Shown: positions 1-9,714, counted from the stretch's first letter. The stretch is 37,305 nucleotides of DNA from Thiobacillus sp. UBA6205 (GCA_002421825.1 DISR01000057.1:1-37305); one strand, 5' to 3'. Notes: generated from the sequence alone by a model not told the origin. Made by a program: numbers and translations.

Positions 1-4
1 ATTG

Positions 5-28
5 AAAAGGCAGCCGAAGCTGCCTTTT
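5..28 (-). terminator. Intrinsic terminator of rpmE
   Basis: A perfect 10-bp stem (5-14 with 19-28) encloses a 4-nt loop. On the minus strand the loop reads TTCG closed by a C-G pair, the very stable UUCG tetraloop, and the stem runs into a TTTT tract. It lies 20 nt past the rpmE stop. Its A/T flanks are symmetrical, so it could also stop transcription arriving from the left. Confidence 0.85.
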
Positions 29-47
29 CGGTCGATCTCGCGCCGGA

Positions 48-254
48 TTACTTCTTGGTGCCGTAGCGCTGGCGGAATTTTTCCACGCGCCCCGCGGTGT
101 CGACGATCTTCTGCTTGCCGGTGTAGAAGGGATGGCATTCGGAGCAGACTTCCACGTGCAGGGCCTTGCCCAGCGTGGAACTGGTCTTGAATGTGTTGCC
201 GCAGGAGCAGGCCACGTCGATTTCGGTATATTCGGGATGGATGTCAGCTTTCAT
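48..254 (-). CDS. rpmE: 50S ribosomal protein L31
   Basis: This 68-residue protein is L31, a small protein of the large ribosomal subunit near the central protuberance. It begins MKADIHPEY and carries the zinc-binding cysteines: a CSC pair near residues 16-18 and a CSEC pair near 37-40. It is therefore the zinc-type (C+) form rather than the zinc-free paralogue. The ATG follows an AAAGGA ribosome site. The gene stands alone, with its own candidate promoter at 305-333 and a strong hairpin terminator after the stop. Length and motifs are normal for the family. Confidence 0.97.
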   Translation of the reverse strand: MKADIHPEYTEIDVACSCGNTFKTSSTLGKALHVEVCSECHPFYTGKQKIVDTAGRVEKFRQRYGTKK

Positions 255-304
255 GGGGGGTCCTTTTATTCAATCTTCGCGGCGAGTACGCGAAAGAGCC
301 GCGT

Positions 305-333
305 AATATAAAGCAAATCAAGCCGTTACGCAA
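305..333 (-). promoter_or_regulatory. Candidate sigma-70 promoter of rpmE
   Basis: Read on the minus strand, TTGCGT (333-328) and TATATT (310-305) are separated by 17 nt. They sit about 50 nt upstream of the rpmE start. The match is by eye only. Confidence 0.4.
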
Positions 334-411
334 GCCGACGACCCCCCCTGTCGTCGAGGCAATCCTGGCCTAGACTGATATTTGTTGAGGGCTTTTACAC
401 AGGAGGTCGCC

Positions 412-966
412 ATGAAGCAATTTCTCACTTTCTTTCGCCTGCCGGCGGTGTTGTTCATGCTGCTCGCCCTGGGCGCCACACCGGCCAATGCAACGAGTTC
501 CGCAGAAATCGATGCTGGCGTGAACCACACCCTGTCCCGCTTCACCAAGGAGGTCGCCGGGGCCGAGGCTTTTCTCAAAAGCACCAAGGGCGTGCTGGTT
601 TTCCCCAAGGTTTACAAGGCCGGGATCGGCATCGGCGGTGAATATGGGGAAGGCGCCCTGCGCATGGGCGGAAAAACCGTGGACTACTACAGTACCGCGG
701 CCGCTTCGATCGGCTTCCAGCTCGGCGGCCAGGTCAAGTCCATCATCATCCTGTTCATGCAGGACGAAGCTTTAAGGAAATTCCGCAACAGCGAAGGCTG
801 GAAGGCCGGTGTGGACGGTTCCATCGCCCTGATCGACATCGGCGCCGGCCGGGAACTTTCCACCCAAACCATCAAGGACCCCATCGTCGCCTTCATCTTC
901 GACCAGAAAGGCCTGATGTACAACCTGACCCTGGAAGGCTCGAAATTCACCAAACTCAAAAAATAG
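412..966 (+). CDS. Exported SYLF-domain (Ysc84-like) protein
   Basis: The 184-residue product starts with a signal peptide: MKQFLT, a hydrophobic core, and a likely cut after ATPANA near residue 27. The rest matches the SYLF/Ysc84 lipid-binding family, including the segment KGVLVFPKVYKAGIGIGGEYG and a C-terminal DQKGLMYNLTLEG. Bacterial members are thought to act in the envelope; their exact role is unclear. The ATG at 412 is chosen because AGGAGG lies at 401-406; an in-frame TTG at 382 lacks such a site. The next gene starts 13 nt after the stop, so the two are probably co-transcribed. Confidence 0.85.
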   Translation: MKQFLTFFRLPAVLFMLLALGATPANATSSAEIDAGVNHTLSRFTKEVAGAEAFLKSTKGVLVFPKVYKAGIGIGGEYGEGALRMGGKTVDYYSTAAASIGFQLGGQVKSIIILFMQDEALRKFRNSEGWKAGVDGSIALIDIGAGRELSTQTIKDPIVAFIFDQKGLMYNLTLEGSKFTKLKK

Positions 967-979
967 ACAGGAGCGCCAA

Positions 980-1393
980 ATGAAAAAAACACTGCCGCTG
1001 ATGGTATTGCTTGCCGGGTTTGCTGGGATAAGCGGCTGCGAAATACAGCCTACTCATGGCGATGTGCGCGTTCATGGCCGCGACTATGACGTACGCGTCG
1101 TGTTCAGCGACCACGACCGCGCTGCAATTCGCGACTACTACCGCATCAACTACCGCAGCCTGCCGCCAGGGCTGGCCAAGAAGGGCAAGGTGCCCCCCGG
1201 CCATGCCAGGAAGCTCGCGCGTGGCCAGCCGGTCCCGCCCGGACTTGAGTGGGGGTATCTCCCGGCCAACCTGGAGCGGCGCCTGGACCGCCTGCCCGAG
1301 GATTATGTGCGGGTCATGGTTGGTGCGGATGTCGGCATCATGAACGTGCGCACCCGCGTCATCATGGACCTGATCGAGGACCTGGACGACTGA
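980..1393 (+). CDS. Lipoprotein of the CigR/RcnB-like family
   Basis: This is a 137-residue protein with a lipoprotein signal: MKKTLPLMVL followed by a lipobox ending ISGC, with the lipidated Cys at about residue 20. The mature part has the repeated Pro-Gly pattern of CigR/RcnB-type proteins (LPPGLAKKGKVPPG, then a second PVPPG) and ends in a conserved block with VMVGADVGIMNVRTRVIMD. RcnB acts in periplasmic metal homeostasis and CigR was studied as a virulence modulator; neither role can be assigned here. CAGGAG at 968-973 is the ribosome site. It follows the SYLF gene closely and probably shares its transcript. Confidence 0.75.
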   Translation: MKKTLPLMVLLAGFAGISGCEIQPTHGDVRVHGRDYDVRVVFSDHDRAAIRDYYRINYRSLPPGLAKKGKVPPGHARKLARGQPVPPGLEWGYLPANLERRLDRLPEDYVRVMVGADVGIMNVRTRVIMDLIEDLDD

Positions 1394-1420
1394 GGCAGGG
1401 AAAAATAGAAATTAAATTCA

Positions 1421-1489
1421 CACAGAGGTAACAGAGGGAGCAGAGGAATACTTGAGAGGGTTTCCTCTGTTACCTCTGCTTCCTCTGTG
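1421..1489. repeat. Inverted array of degenerate 9-bp units (element A)
   Basis: The left arm (1421-1446) is three purine-rich units with core CAGAGG; the right arm (1464-1489) is three units with core CCTCTG. The arms pair as a 26-bp stem with 22 matches around a 17-nt loop. All four mismatches fall in the 3-bp linkers between cores. It lies between the convergent lipoprotein gene and the rho tail fragment, so termination in both directions is plausible. Three similar-looking elements occur at 11952, 18484 and 29004. Confidence 0.8.
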
Positions 1490-1521
1490 TTAATCAGCAG
1501 TGGCGAGCCTTGAAAGCGGCC

Positions 1522-1599
1522 TTACTTGCCGCTACGCATCGAGTCGAGGAATTCGCCGTTGTTCCTGGTGGCGCGCATCTTGTCGAGCAGGAATTCCAT
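1522..1599 (-). pseudogene. Orphan second copy of the rho 3' end
   Basis: Read on the minus strand, this stretch encodes 25 residues starting MEFLLDKMRAT and ending SMRSGK plus a stop. The protein is identical to the Rho C-terminus at 23 of 25 positions (Lys to Arg, Phe to Leu). The DNA, aligned to 1673-1750, matches at 65 of 78 bases, and most changes are silent, including a Ser AGC/TCA and a Leu CTC/TTG exchange. About 15 bp past the stop are also shared (TAAGGCCGCTT, then a similar stretch). Homology stops just upstream of the Met codon, so this is a tail without a gene. No ribosome site was seen. Confidence 0.85.
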
Positions 1600-1672
1600 C
1601 GCTGGAAGGTGCGGGGCGAAGCGCGGAGCCTCGGCACGTGCGACCGCGTAGCCCCGCGGCCTGGAAGCGGCC

Positions 1673-2935
<1,263 letters not shown>

Positions 2936-2984
2936 GGGTTAAGGCGGCGCGGAGCCGGAAGAAGGAATACGGTGGTTTGAGGAT

Positions 2985-3004
2985 CCGCCCGCGAACGCGG
3001 GCGG
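2985..3004. other. GC-rich hairpin between trxA and rho
   Basis: CCGCCCGCG (2985-2993) and CGCGGGCGG (2996-3004) form a perfect inverted repeat with almost no loop. There is no T tract on either side, so it is not a standard intrinsic terminator. It may be an RNA-processing or pausing structure in the rho leader. Confidence 0.4.
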
Positions 3005-3039
3005 CGAGATACATCTTTGTGTTGGTAAGCCTAGTTGGG

Positions 3040-3366
3040 TTAGATGTTGCTGTCAACAAACGCGGTGAGCTGGGACTTGGAGAGGGCGCCGACCTTGGTC
3101 GCCTCGACATTGCCGTTCTTGAAGATCATCAGGGTGGGGATGCCGCGAATGCCGTACTTGGGAGGGGTGGCCTGGTTTTCGTCGATATTGAGCTTGCAGA
3201 CCTTGAGCTTGCCGGCGTATTCCTTGGCCACTTCGTCCAGCACCGGCGAAATCATCTTGCAGGGGCCGCACCACTCGGCCCAGTAGTCCACCAGCACCGG
3301 CAACTGGGATTGCAGGACCTCCTGCTCGAAAGACGCATCGGAGATGTAGTTAATGTGTTCGCTCAT
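3040..3366 (-). CDS. trxA: Thioredoxin
   Basis: The 108-residue protein is a standard cytoplasmic thioredoxin. It has the WCGPC active site near residues 33-37 inside DYWAEWCGPCKM, the cis-proline segment GIRGIPTLMIF, and the downstream GALSKSQL helix. It reduces disulfides in ribonucleotide reductase, peroxiredoxins and other partners. AGGAG precedes the ATG. The gene diverges from fdxA across a 174-bp spacer and is followed by rho. Confidence 0.98.
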   Translation of the reverse strand: MSEHINYISDASFEQEVLQSQLPVLVDYWAEWCGPCKMISPVLDEVAKEYAGKLKVCKLNIDENQATPPKYGIRGIPTLMIFKNGNVEATKVGALSKSQLTAFVDSNI

Positions 3367-3438
3367 TGTGGAGAACTCCTGACGGGAAACGTAGACATGC
3401 CGAATCGCTGCGGCAACAGGGAAAGTTTATGGTTCAAG

Positions 3439-3468
3439 TTGGCAAAACCAAGGTGTTGCCGCTATCCT
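3439..3468 (+). promoter_or_regulatory. Candidate sigma-70 promoter of fdxA
   Basis: TTGGCA (3439-3444) and TATCCT (3463-3468) are spaced by 18 nt on the plus strand, in the trxA/fdxA divergent spacer. Transcription would begin near 3475, giving a leader of about 65 nt that contains the hairpin at 3495-3518. Confidence 0.4.
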
Positions 3469-3494
3469 ACCTGAAATTTCACAAAAATTGAAAG

Positions 3495-3518
3495 CACCCC
3501 CCGCCGGGGTGGTTTTTT
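3495..3518 (+). terminator. Terminator-like hairpin in the fdxA leader
   Basis: CACCCC (3495-3500) pairs with GGGGTG (3506-3511) and is followed at once by a run of six T (3513-3518). It has the form of an intrinsic terminator on the plus strand, but sits 22 nt before the fdxA start, with no plus-strand gene close upstream. It may attenuate fdxA. Two extra C and G bases could lengthen or shift the stem. Confidence 0.55.
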
Positions 3519-3540
3519 CGATCTAACCAAGGCTGCCACC

Positions 3541-3864
3541 ATGACCTACGTCGTTACCGAGTCCTGCATCAAGTGCAAGTACACCGACTGCGTGGATGTT
3601 TGTCCCGTTGACTGTTTCCGTGAAGGCGAGAATTTCCTGGCCATCGATCCCGACGAGTGCATCGATTGCACCCTGTGCGTGGCGGAATGCCCGGTGGAAG
3701 CGATCTTCGCCGAGGACGACTGCCCGGCCGACCAGCGCCATTTTCTTGAAATCAATGCCGAACTGGCGAAAAAGTGGAAGCCCATCATCGAAAGCAAGGA
3801 TCCGTTGCCGGATGCCGATGACTGGGCCAAGGTCAAGGACAAGCTGCAGTACCTGGAACGCTAG
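3541..3864 (+). CDS. fdxA: Seven-iron ferredoxin FdxA
   Basis: The 107-residue protein carries two Fe-S cluster motifs typical of FdxA: CIKCKYTDCVDVCPVDCF near residues 9-26, where the spacing suits a [3Fe-4S] plus part of a [4Fe-4S] cluster, and CIDCTLCVAECP near residues 40-51. The acidic C-terminal part (about residues 60-107) is also typical. It is a low-potential cytoplasmic electron carrier whose partners cannot be told from context. AAGG near 3529-3532 is a modest ribosome site. The next gene begins 5 nt after the stop, so a shared transcript with the AddB-like gene is likely. Confidence 0.96.
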   Translation: MTYVVTESCIKCKYTDCVDVCPVDCFREGENFLAIDPDECIDCTLCVAECPVEAIFAEDDCPADQRHFLEINAELAKKWKPIIESKDPLPDADDWAKVKDKLQYLER

Positions 3865-3869
3865 CTCAC

Positions 3870-6491
3870 GTGGGAATCGAATCGATTCCCCTCGCCGGCG
3901 CCCCCCTCCCCGAGTCTGTCGCCCGCCACCTTCTCGCCCGCCACGACGACCAGCTTCCCGACCTGTCGGGGCTGGTGCTTCTCGTGCCCAACCATCGCGC
4001 CGGCCAGGACCTCGCCCGGGCCTTGTCTCGCGCATCCGGGCGCCCTTCGCTCGTTTCTCCGTTCATCACGCCGCTCAAGGCCTGGGCCGAAACCTTCGCC
4101 ACGGACGCGGCCGAACCGCAATCGCAACGGCTCGCCCGCCTCTACGGCGTGCTGCGACGCGAGTACTGGCTGGGCCCGGTCGACCGCTGGGCGCTGGCCG
4201 AGGAATTGCTCCAACTGGCCGATGAGTTATCCGCCGCGCGCCTGGGCGGGGAAATCGCCGGCCGTATCCGCGCGCTGCGCGGCGAATGCCTCGGCCGCGA
4301 AACCGCCCTCATCGAAGCGGTATGGCAGGCGCTCAACACCGGCGGCAGCGACCCGCAGGCGCGTTATGCGCGCGGCCTCGACGCCCTGGTCGAGCAAGCG
4401 GCCGCCTCTCCCCGGCCGCTCTATGGTTTTGCGCTCGGCCCGCTGACTGCGCTGGAAAAGCGTTTTCTCGAACGCCATGCCGAGCACGCGCCGGTGGGGC
4501 TTTTCGAACTCGCCCGGCAGGCCGATGACGGCGTTGCAGCGTCGCTTCAAGCCGCCTGGCTGGCGCAAGAGCCCCCGCTCAAGACAAGAGCCGCCGATCT
4601 GGCATGCGTTTACGCCGAATCGCCCCTGCAAGGCCGCTTGCGCCTCTGCCCCGCCCCGAACCTGGAAACGGAAGCGTGCGCCATCACGACCTGGGTCGCC
4701 GAACAGCTGAATGCCGGACGGCGCGCGATCGGGCTGATCGCGCTCGACCGCGAAACCTCGCGCCGCGTGCGCGCCCTGTTGGAACGCATGGACGTGCTGG
4801 TGGCAGACGAAACCGGCTGGACGCTTTCCACCACTGCCGCCGCCGCCGTGATCGACCGCTGGCTGGAATGCGTGGCGCGCGATTTCGCGCATATGGAGTT
4901 CCTCGACCTGCTGAAATCGCCCTTTTTGCTGGGCGATTCGGCCGCGCGCCAGGATGCCGTGCTGGCGCTGGAACTGGCCATGCGCCGCCATGGCGTGGCG
5001 CAAGGCATGAGCGAACTGCGCCGCCTCGCCGAACTGCAGGCGCCTGATGCCCTGCCCTGGCTCGATGCGCTCGCGGGCGCATCGCGCGGCTTCGCCCAGT
5101 CGCGCGGCGGTCTCGGCACCTGGCTGGGCCGACTGGAACAAAGCCTGTCCCGGCTGCAGGCGCTCGAAGCGCTGGGGTCCGACGCTGCCGGCGCCAGCCT
5201 GCTGGACACCCTGGCCACACTGCGCGGCGAACTCGATGCCGACACGGAGAAATACGGCTTCGGCGAATGGCGGCGCTGGCTCAACCGCGCGCTGGAAAGC
5301 GCGAGCTTCGTCGACCGCGGCGTCGACAGCCCGGTCGTGCTCACCTCGCTGCCGGCATCGCGCGGGCGCAGCTTCGAGGCCGTGGCGGTGATCGGCGCCG
5401 ATGCCGCGAAACTGCCGGGCGCGCCGGGCGCCAGCCTGTTCAACCAGTCCGCGCGCGCGCAGTTGGGCCTGCCAACCTTTGCCGAGGCTGCGAACCAGGC
5501 CATCGACGACCTGATTCCGCTGCTCGCCTCGGGTCCCGCGCTGCTGTCCTGGCAGGCCTGGCACGATGACGAGCCCAATCCCGCCTCGCCACTGGTCATC
5601 CGCCTGCAGGCGCTGCATCAGGCGGCCTGGGACGGCAAGCCGGAAATCCAGGCCGCGGCAACACTGCCGACGGAGGCAAGCGAACTGCCGGATGCTGCCC
5701 GCCGACCCGCGCCCGCCGTGCCGCCTGCGCGCCTGCCCGACCATTATTCGCCCACCGCCTACCAGACCCTGCTCGACTGCCCTTACCGTTTTTTCGCCCG
5801 CGGCGTACTTGGGCTTCAGGAACTCGACGAAGCCGACGAGGCGCTCGACAAGAGCGATTACGGCACCGCCCTGCACGACATCCTCAAACGCTTCCACGAT
5901 GCCGGCCCGCCGCACGAGCGCGAGGCCGCATTAGCCTTGTTGCAGGAATATTCCGAAGCCGGGTTCGCCAGCCTGCCCGCTTACACCGCTGCAGCCTGGC
6001 GCGCGCGCTGGCAAAGCCTTCAGCCTTTCTACATCGATGCCTGGCTGGCCCAGGTGGAAAAAGGCTGGCGCTACCAGTCAGGCGAGACCGACCTGGAAAC
6101 CCTGCACAGCGTGCCCGGCCTGGGCCAAGTGCGGCTGCACGGCCGCGTCGACCGCATCGACCGCAAGGGCGATGCGCTGCGCGTCATCGACTACAAGACG
6201 CGAAACCTGCGCGCGCTGAAAAACGCCGCGGCCGACCCCGAGGAAAACGTGCAGCTGCCTTTTTATGCCTGGCTGGCTGCGGCCGAAGCGGCCTTCCTGC
6301 CCATCGACGACGAAAACATCGCACCGATCGGCCTGGACGGCGAAACCGACGTCGAAGAAATCAGCCTGCGCCTGCCGCGGCTGCTGGAAGCGATCGCCGC
6401 GGGCGCCAGGCTGCCGGCCAATGGCGCGGATGCGGTGTGCCAATACTGCGAAGCACGCGGACTGTGCCGCAAGGGGGCGTGGGATGAGTAG
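3870..6491 (+). CDS. AddB-like PD-(D/E)XK nuclease subunit
   Basis: This 873-residue protein is the B-type partner of an AddAB-like helicase-nuclease. The N-terminal two thirds are helicase-like and lack a clear Walker A lysine motif. The last 250 residues hold the nuclease: HGRVDRIDRKG and RVIDYKTRN near residues 755-780 supply the Asp and DYK catalytic residues. Cysteines in LLDCPYRFFARG (about 637) and CQYCEARGLC (about 858-867) have the layout of the AddB iron-sulfur staple. Start is GTG at 3870. It overlaps the helicase gene by 8 nt, so both should be made together for double-strand break repair. Confidence 0.88.
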   Translation: MGIESIPLAGAPLPESVARHLLARHDDQLPDLSGLVLLVPNHRAGQDLARALSRASGRPSLVSPFITPLKAWAETFATDAAEPQSQRLARLYGVLRREYWLGPVDRWALAEELLQLADELSAARLGGEIAGRIRALRGECLGRETALIEAVWQALNTGGSDPQARYARGLDALVEQAAASPRPLYGFALGPLTALEKRFLERHAEHAPVGLFELARQADDGVAASLQAAWLAQEPPLKTRAADLACVYAESPLQGRLRLCPAPNLETEACAITTWVAEQLNAGRRAIGLIALDRETSRRVRALLERMDVLVADETGWTLSTTAAAAVIDRWLECVARDFAHMEFLDLLKSPFLLGDSAARQDAVLALELAMRRHGVAQGMSELRRLAELQAPDALPWLDALAGASRGFAQSRGGLGTWLGRLEQSLSRLQALEALGSDAAGASLLDTLATLRGELDADTEKYGFGEWRRWLNRALESASFVDRGVDSPVVLTSLPASRGRSFEAVAVIGADAAKLPGAPGASLFNQSARAQLGLPTFAEAANQAIDDLIPLLASGPALLSWQAWHDDEPNPASPLVIRLQALHQAAWDGKPEIQAAATLPTEASELPDAARRPAPAVPPARLPDHYSPTAYQTLLDCPYRFFARGVLGLQELDEADEALDKSDYGTALHDILKRFHDAGPPHEREAALALLQEYSEAGFASLPAYTAAAWRARWQSLQPFYIDAWLAQVEKGWRYQSGETDLETLHSVPGLGQVRLHGRVDRIDRKGDALRVIDYKTRNLRALKNAAADPEENVQLPFYAWLAAAEAAFLPIDDENIAPIGLDGETDVEEISLRLPRLLEAIAAGARLPANGADAVCQYCEARGLCRKGAWDE

Positions 6492-9400
6492 GCCGCTCGA
6501 TACCGCCGCCGCGCTGGACCCGCACAGATCGTGCGTGGTCGAGGCCTGTGCCGGCAGCGGCAAGACCTGGCTGCTGGTGTCGCGCATGATCCGCCTGCTG
6601 CTGGCAGGGGCCGCCCCCTCCGAACTCCTCGCCATCACGTTCACGCGCAAGGCCGCGCAGGAAATGACCGACCGCCTCAACGAATGGCTGCAATTCCTGG
6701 CGCTGGAGCCCGATGAAAAAGTGCGCAAATTCCTGCGCGAGCGCGCGGTTGCGGAAGCCGAAATCGAAGCGCTGCTGCCGCGTGCGCGCGGCCTGCTGGA
6801 AACGGTGCTGACCGCAACTCCCGGCCCGACCATCACCACTTTCCATGGCTGGTTCATGGACCTCCTGAAAAGCGCGCCGCTGGAAGCCGGCCTGCCCTGG
6901 GGGGCGCCGCTGATCGAGCGCGAAAGCCAGTTGCAGCACGAAGTCTGGGACCGGCTTGCCGAGAAATGGGCGGGCACGCCGGAATCGCCCGAGGGCATGG
7001 CGCTGGCGGCCCTGCTGCAAGACCTTGGCCAAACCAATCTGGAAAGCCTGCTGTTCCATTTCCTGCAGCGCCGCGCCGAATGGTGGGCCTATACCGAAGG
7101 CCAGGCCGACCCGGTGGCATTCGCGCTCGACAGGCTGCGCGCCGGCCTGCGCTTCGACCCTGAGCAGGACCCCCTCGCCGCGTTCCGGGCGGACGAACCG
7201 ATGCGCGCACGCATCAAGCGCGTGGGCGAGGCGCTGGAAAAGGGCTCCAAAACCGAGCGCGAGCGCGCCGCGCCGATTCTGCAAAGCCTCGTGCTCGAAG
7301 CCGAGGACGCGCATGCCGCACTGATGAAATACCTGATGACGGCGGGGGCGCGGCGCAAGACCCGGGCCACAAAGGAGTTGCAGAAGGCGCTGGGGGCAGG
7401 TCTCGATGCCTACCTCGGGGACCTCGACAGCATCGAGACCGCGCTCGAGCAGGTCGGCGATCACCTCGCCGAAATCCGCGCCTGGCAACTCAACCGCCAC
7501 GGCCTGCTGCTCGGCCACGCGCTCCTGCGGGCTTATCAGGAAGCCAAGGCCGAACTGGGCGTGATCGATTTCGCCGACGCCGAATGGCTGGCCTGCCGCC
7601 TGCTGGCAAACGAGGAATACGCGCCGCCCCTGGCGCTGAAGCTGGACGCGCGCTATCGCCATCTGCTGCTGGACGAATTCCAGGACACCAACCCGCTGCA
7701 GTGGCAGGGGCTGTCCGCATGGCTTTCCGAAAGCCGCGCGGCGGATGCCGACATGACCGTGTTCATGGTGGGCGACCCCAAGCAGGCCATCTACCGTTTC
7801 CGCCGTGGCGAGGCGCGGGTATTCGATGCCGCCGCCGAGTTTCTGGAAGCGCATTTCGGCGCCGAGCGCTTTACCCAGAACATGACCCGGCGGCTGGCGC
7901 CGGCGCTGGTCGAGGCCCTGAATCCGGTATTCGAAAACGAGGCCGGCTTCGAAACCCACAGCCACGCCGAAGCGAACGAGACCCTTGCGGGCGCGGTGCG
8001 CTGCCTGGCCGTGGCGGTGCCGGAAACCGAAACGCCGGACCGCGACGAATTGCGCAATCCGCTGACCACGGCCCTGCCTGACGCGGAAGTCAGGGCCGTG
8101 CACCGCGAGGCGGAACGATTCGCACAGGTCTTGCGCGATGAAATCATCGGGCGCTGGCAAGTAAAGGGCAGGCATGGCGGGCTGCACGCGGCGCGCCATG
8201 GCGACGTGCTCGCCCTCGTGCGCAAGCGTACCCACCTGCAGCTTTACGAGCGCGCGCTGGAACAGGCTGGCATCCCTTTCATCACCTCGCGCCGCGGCGG
8301 CCTGCTGCACGCGCTGGAAGCGCAGGACATGATCGCGCTGCTGGAAACCTTGCTGACGCCGCACGCCGACCTCAGGCTCGCGCACACCCTGAAAAGCCCG
8401 CTGTTCTCCTGCAGCGACGAAGAGCTCCTGCAGTTGAGCGCGCAACCCGGCACGCATTGGTGGGGGCGGCTGCAGGAGCTGGCTGCAAAAGCCGAATGCC
8501 CCGGGCGGCTGGCGCGCGCCCGGGGATTGCTGCAAAGCTGGCGCGCGCGCATCGGCAAGCTGCCTGTACACGATCTGCTCGATCGCATCTATTTCGAAGG
8601 CGACGTCGAGGCGCGCTATGCCGCGGCCGCGCCGGCCGCGATGCGGCCGCAGGTCGCCGCCAACCTGCGCGCTTTCATTCAGCTTGCGCTGACTCAGGAC
8701 GGCGGACGCTATCCCACGCTGGCGGGCTTCATCCGCGAATTGAAAACCCTGGTGGACGACGTCGACGCCGCACCCGGCGAAGGCATCGCCGCCGACGGCG
8801 AAAATGCCGTGCGCCTCTTGACCATCCATGGCGCCAAGGGCCTGGAAGCGCCCATCGTCTGGGTTTTGGGCGGCAGCGACCATCGCCTGGGCGAAACCTA
8901 CCATGTGCTGTCGCCCTGGCCGCCGACAGCCGCGCGTCCGCAGCATTTCTCGCTCTTTGGCAGGAAGGACGAACACGGCGCCTTCCGCCAGGCCTGGTTC
9001 GAGGAAGAAGCGGCGCTGGCCGAGCGCGAGGCGACCAACCTGCTGTACGTGGCGCTGACCCGGGCAAAACAGGGTCTTGTCGTCAGCGGCGACGCCAACA
9101 AGAACGAATGGCTGAAGCGCATCTCTGCCGCCTGGGCCGGGAATGGACAGCCCAAGGACCTGCCGGCCTGCACGCAAGCCGCGGCGCCGGCCCCGCCCGC
9201 CGCCCTGGCGCGCATGCAGGCGCCAGCCGTTGGCCGACGAGCCGCCATCGAACCGAAGAACCGGGCTGCCGCCCTGGGCGAGCTGTTCCATGCCTGCCTC
9301 GAACGCCACGCCCCGCCCGGTTCCCCTCGTGATCTCAAGGCCCTGGCCGCGCGCCTCGGCATCGACGGCAAAATGCTTGCGGACATCGAAGGCCGCACGC

Positions 9401-9714
9401 ACGGGCTGATTGCCATGCCCCATCTCGCACGTTACTTCGATCCGTCGCAGTTCCGGCGAGCGCGCAATGAACTCGCGATTCTCGACCGCGACGGCAATGT
9501 CCAGCGCATCGACCGCCTGGTCGAGTTCCAAGGCGAAACCTGGGTGCTGGACTACAAGACCGGCGAAGCGGACCTGGCGAGCGGGAAGAATGCGCTCCTC
9601 GCCAGCCATCGAGCCCAATTGCAGGCCTACGCAGACGCCATCACGGCCTTGCTGCCCGGCAAGCCGGTACGGGCCGGCATCATTCTGGCAGACGGCAAAT
9701 TGCTCGAGCTATGA
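6484..9714 (+). CDS. AddA-like UvrD-family helicase-nuclease
   Basis: The 1076-residue protein has all superfamily 1A helicase motifs in order: Walker A EACAGSGKT (residues 20-28), motif II LLLDEFQDTN (about 395), motif III GDPKQAIYRFRRGE (about 430), motif V LTIHGAKGLE (about 778) and motif VI LLYVALTRAKQ (about 852). A C-terminal PD-(D/E)XK nuclease has VLDYKTGEA near residue 1022. It pairs with the upstream AddB-like subunit to process DNA ends. The ATG at 6484 lies inside the 3' end of the upstream gene (ATGAGTAG overlap); longer in-frame starts would read through that gene and do not look real. Confidence 0.9.
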   Translation: MSRPLDTAAALDPHRSCVVEACAGSGKTWLLVSRMIRLLLAGAAPSELLAITFTRKAAQEMTDRLNEWLQFLALEPDEKVRKFLRERAVAEAEIEALLPRARGLLETVLTATPGPTITTFHGWFMDLLKSAPLEAGLPWGAPLIERESQLQHEVWDRLAEKWAGTPESPEGMALAALLQDLGQTNLESLLFHFLQRRAEWWAYTEGQADPVAFALDRLRAGLRFDPEQDPLAAFRADEPMRARIKRVGEALEKGSKTERERAAPILQSLVLEAEDAHAALMKYLMTAGARRKTRATKELQKALGAGLDAYLGDLDSIETALEQVGDHLAEIRAWQLNRHGLLLGHALLRAYQEAKAELGVIDFADAEWLACRLLANEEYAPPLALKLDARYRHLLLDEFQDTNPLQWQGLSAWLSESRAADADMTVFMVGDPKQAIYRFRRGEARVFDAAAEFLEAHFGAERFTQNMTRRLAPALVEALNPVFENEAGFETHSHAEANETLAGAVRCLAVAVPETETPDRDELRNPLTTALPDAEVRAVHREAERFAQVLRDEIIGRWQVKGRHGGLHAARHGDVLALVRKRTHLQLYERALEQAGIPFITSRRGGLLHALEAQDMIALLETLLTPHADLRLAHTLKSPLFSCSDEELLQLSAQPGTHWWGRLQELAAKAECPGRLARARGLLQSWRARIGKLPVHDLLDRIYFEGDVEARYAAAAPAAMRPQVAANLRAFIQLALTQDGGRYPTLAGFIRELKTLVDDVDAAPGEGIAADGENAVRLLTIHGAKGLEAPIVWVLGGSDHRLGETYHVLSPWPPTAARPQHFSLFGRKDEHGAFRQAWFEEEAALAEREATNLLYVALTRAKQGLVVSGDANKNEWLKRISAAWAGNGQPKDLPACTQAAAPAPPAALARMQAPAVGRRAAIEPKNRAAALGELFHACLERHAPPGSPRDLKALAARLGIDGKMLADIEGRTHGLIAMPHLARYFDPSQFRRARNELAILDRDGNVQRIDRLVEFQGETWVLDYKTGEADLASGKNALLASHRAQLQAYADAITALLPGKPVRAGIILADGKLLEL

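Noticed and set aside
336..356. CGACGA/TCGTCG hairpin in the rpmE upstream spacer
   Set aside because: Only six pairs with a C-run loop and no T tract; too weak to call a terminator or operator.
6361..9618. 1085-codon open frame on the minus strand, antisense to the AddA-like gene
   Set aside because: It mirrors a real helicase with complete motifs; its translation is low-complexity Gln/Arg/Ala-rich and has no family signature. Long antisense frames are expected at this GC content.
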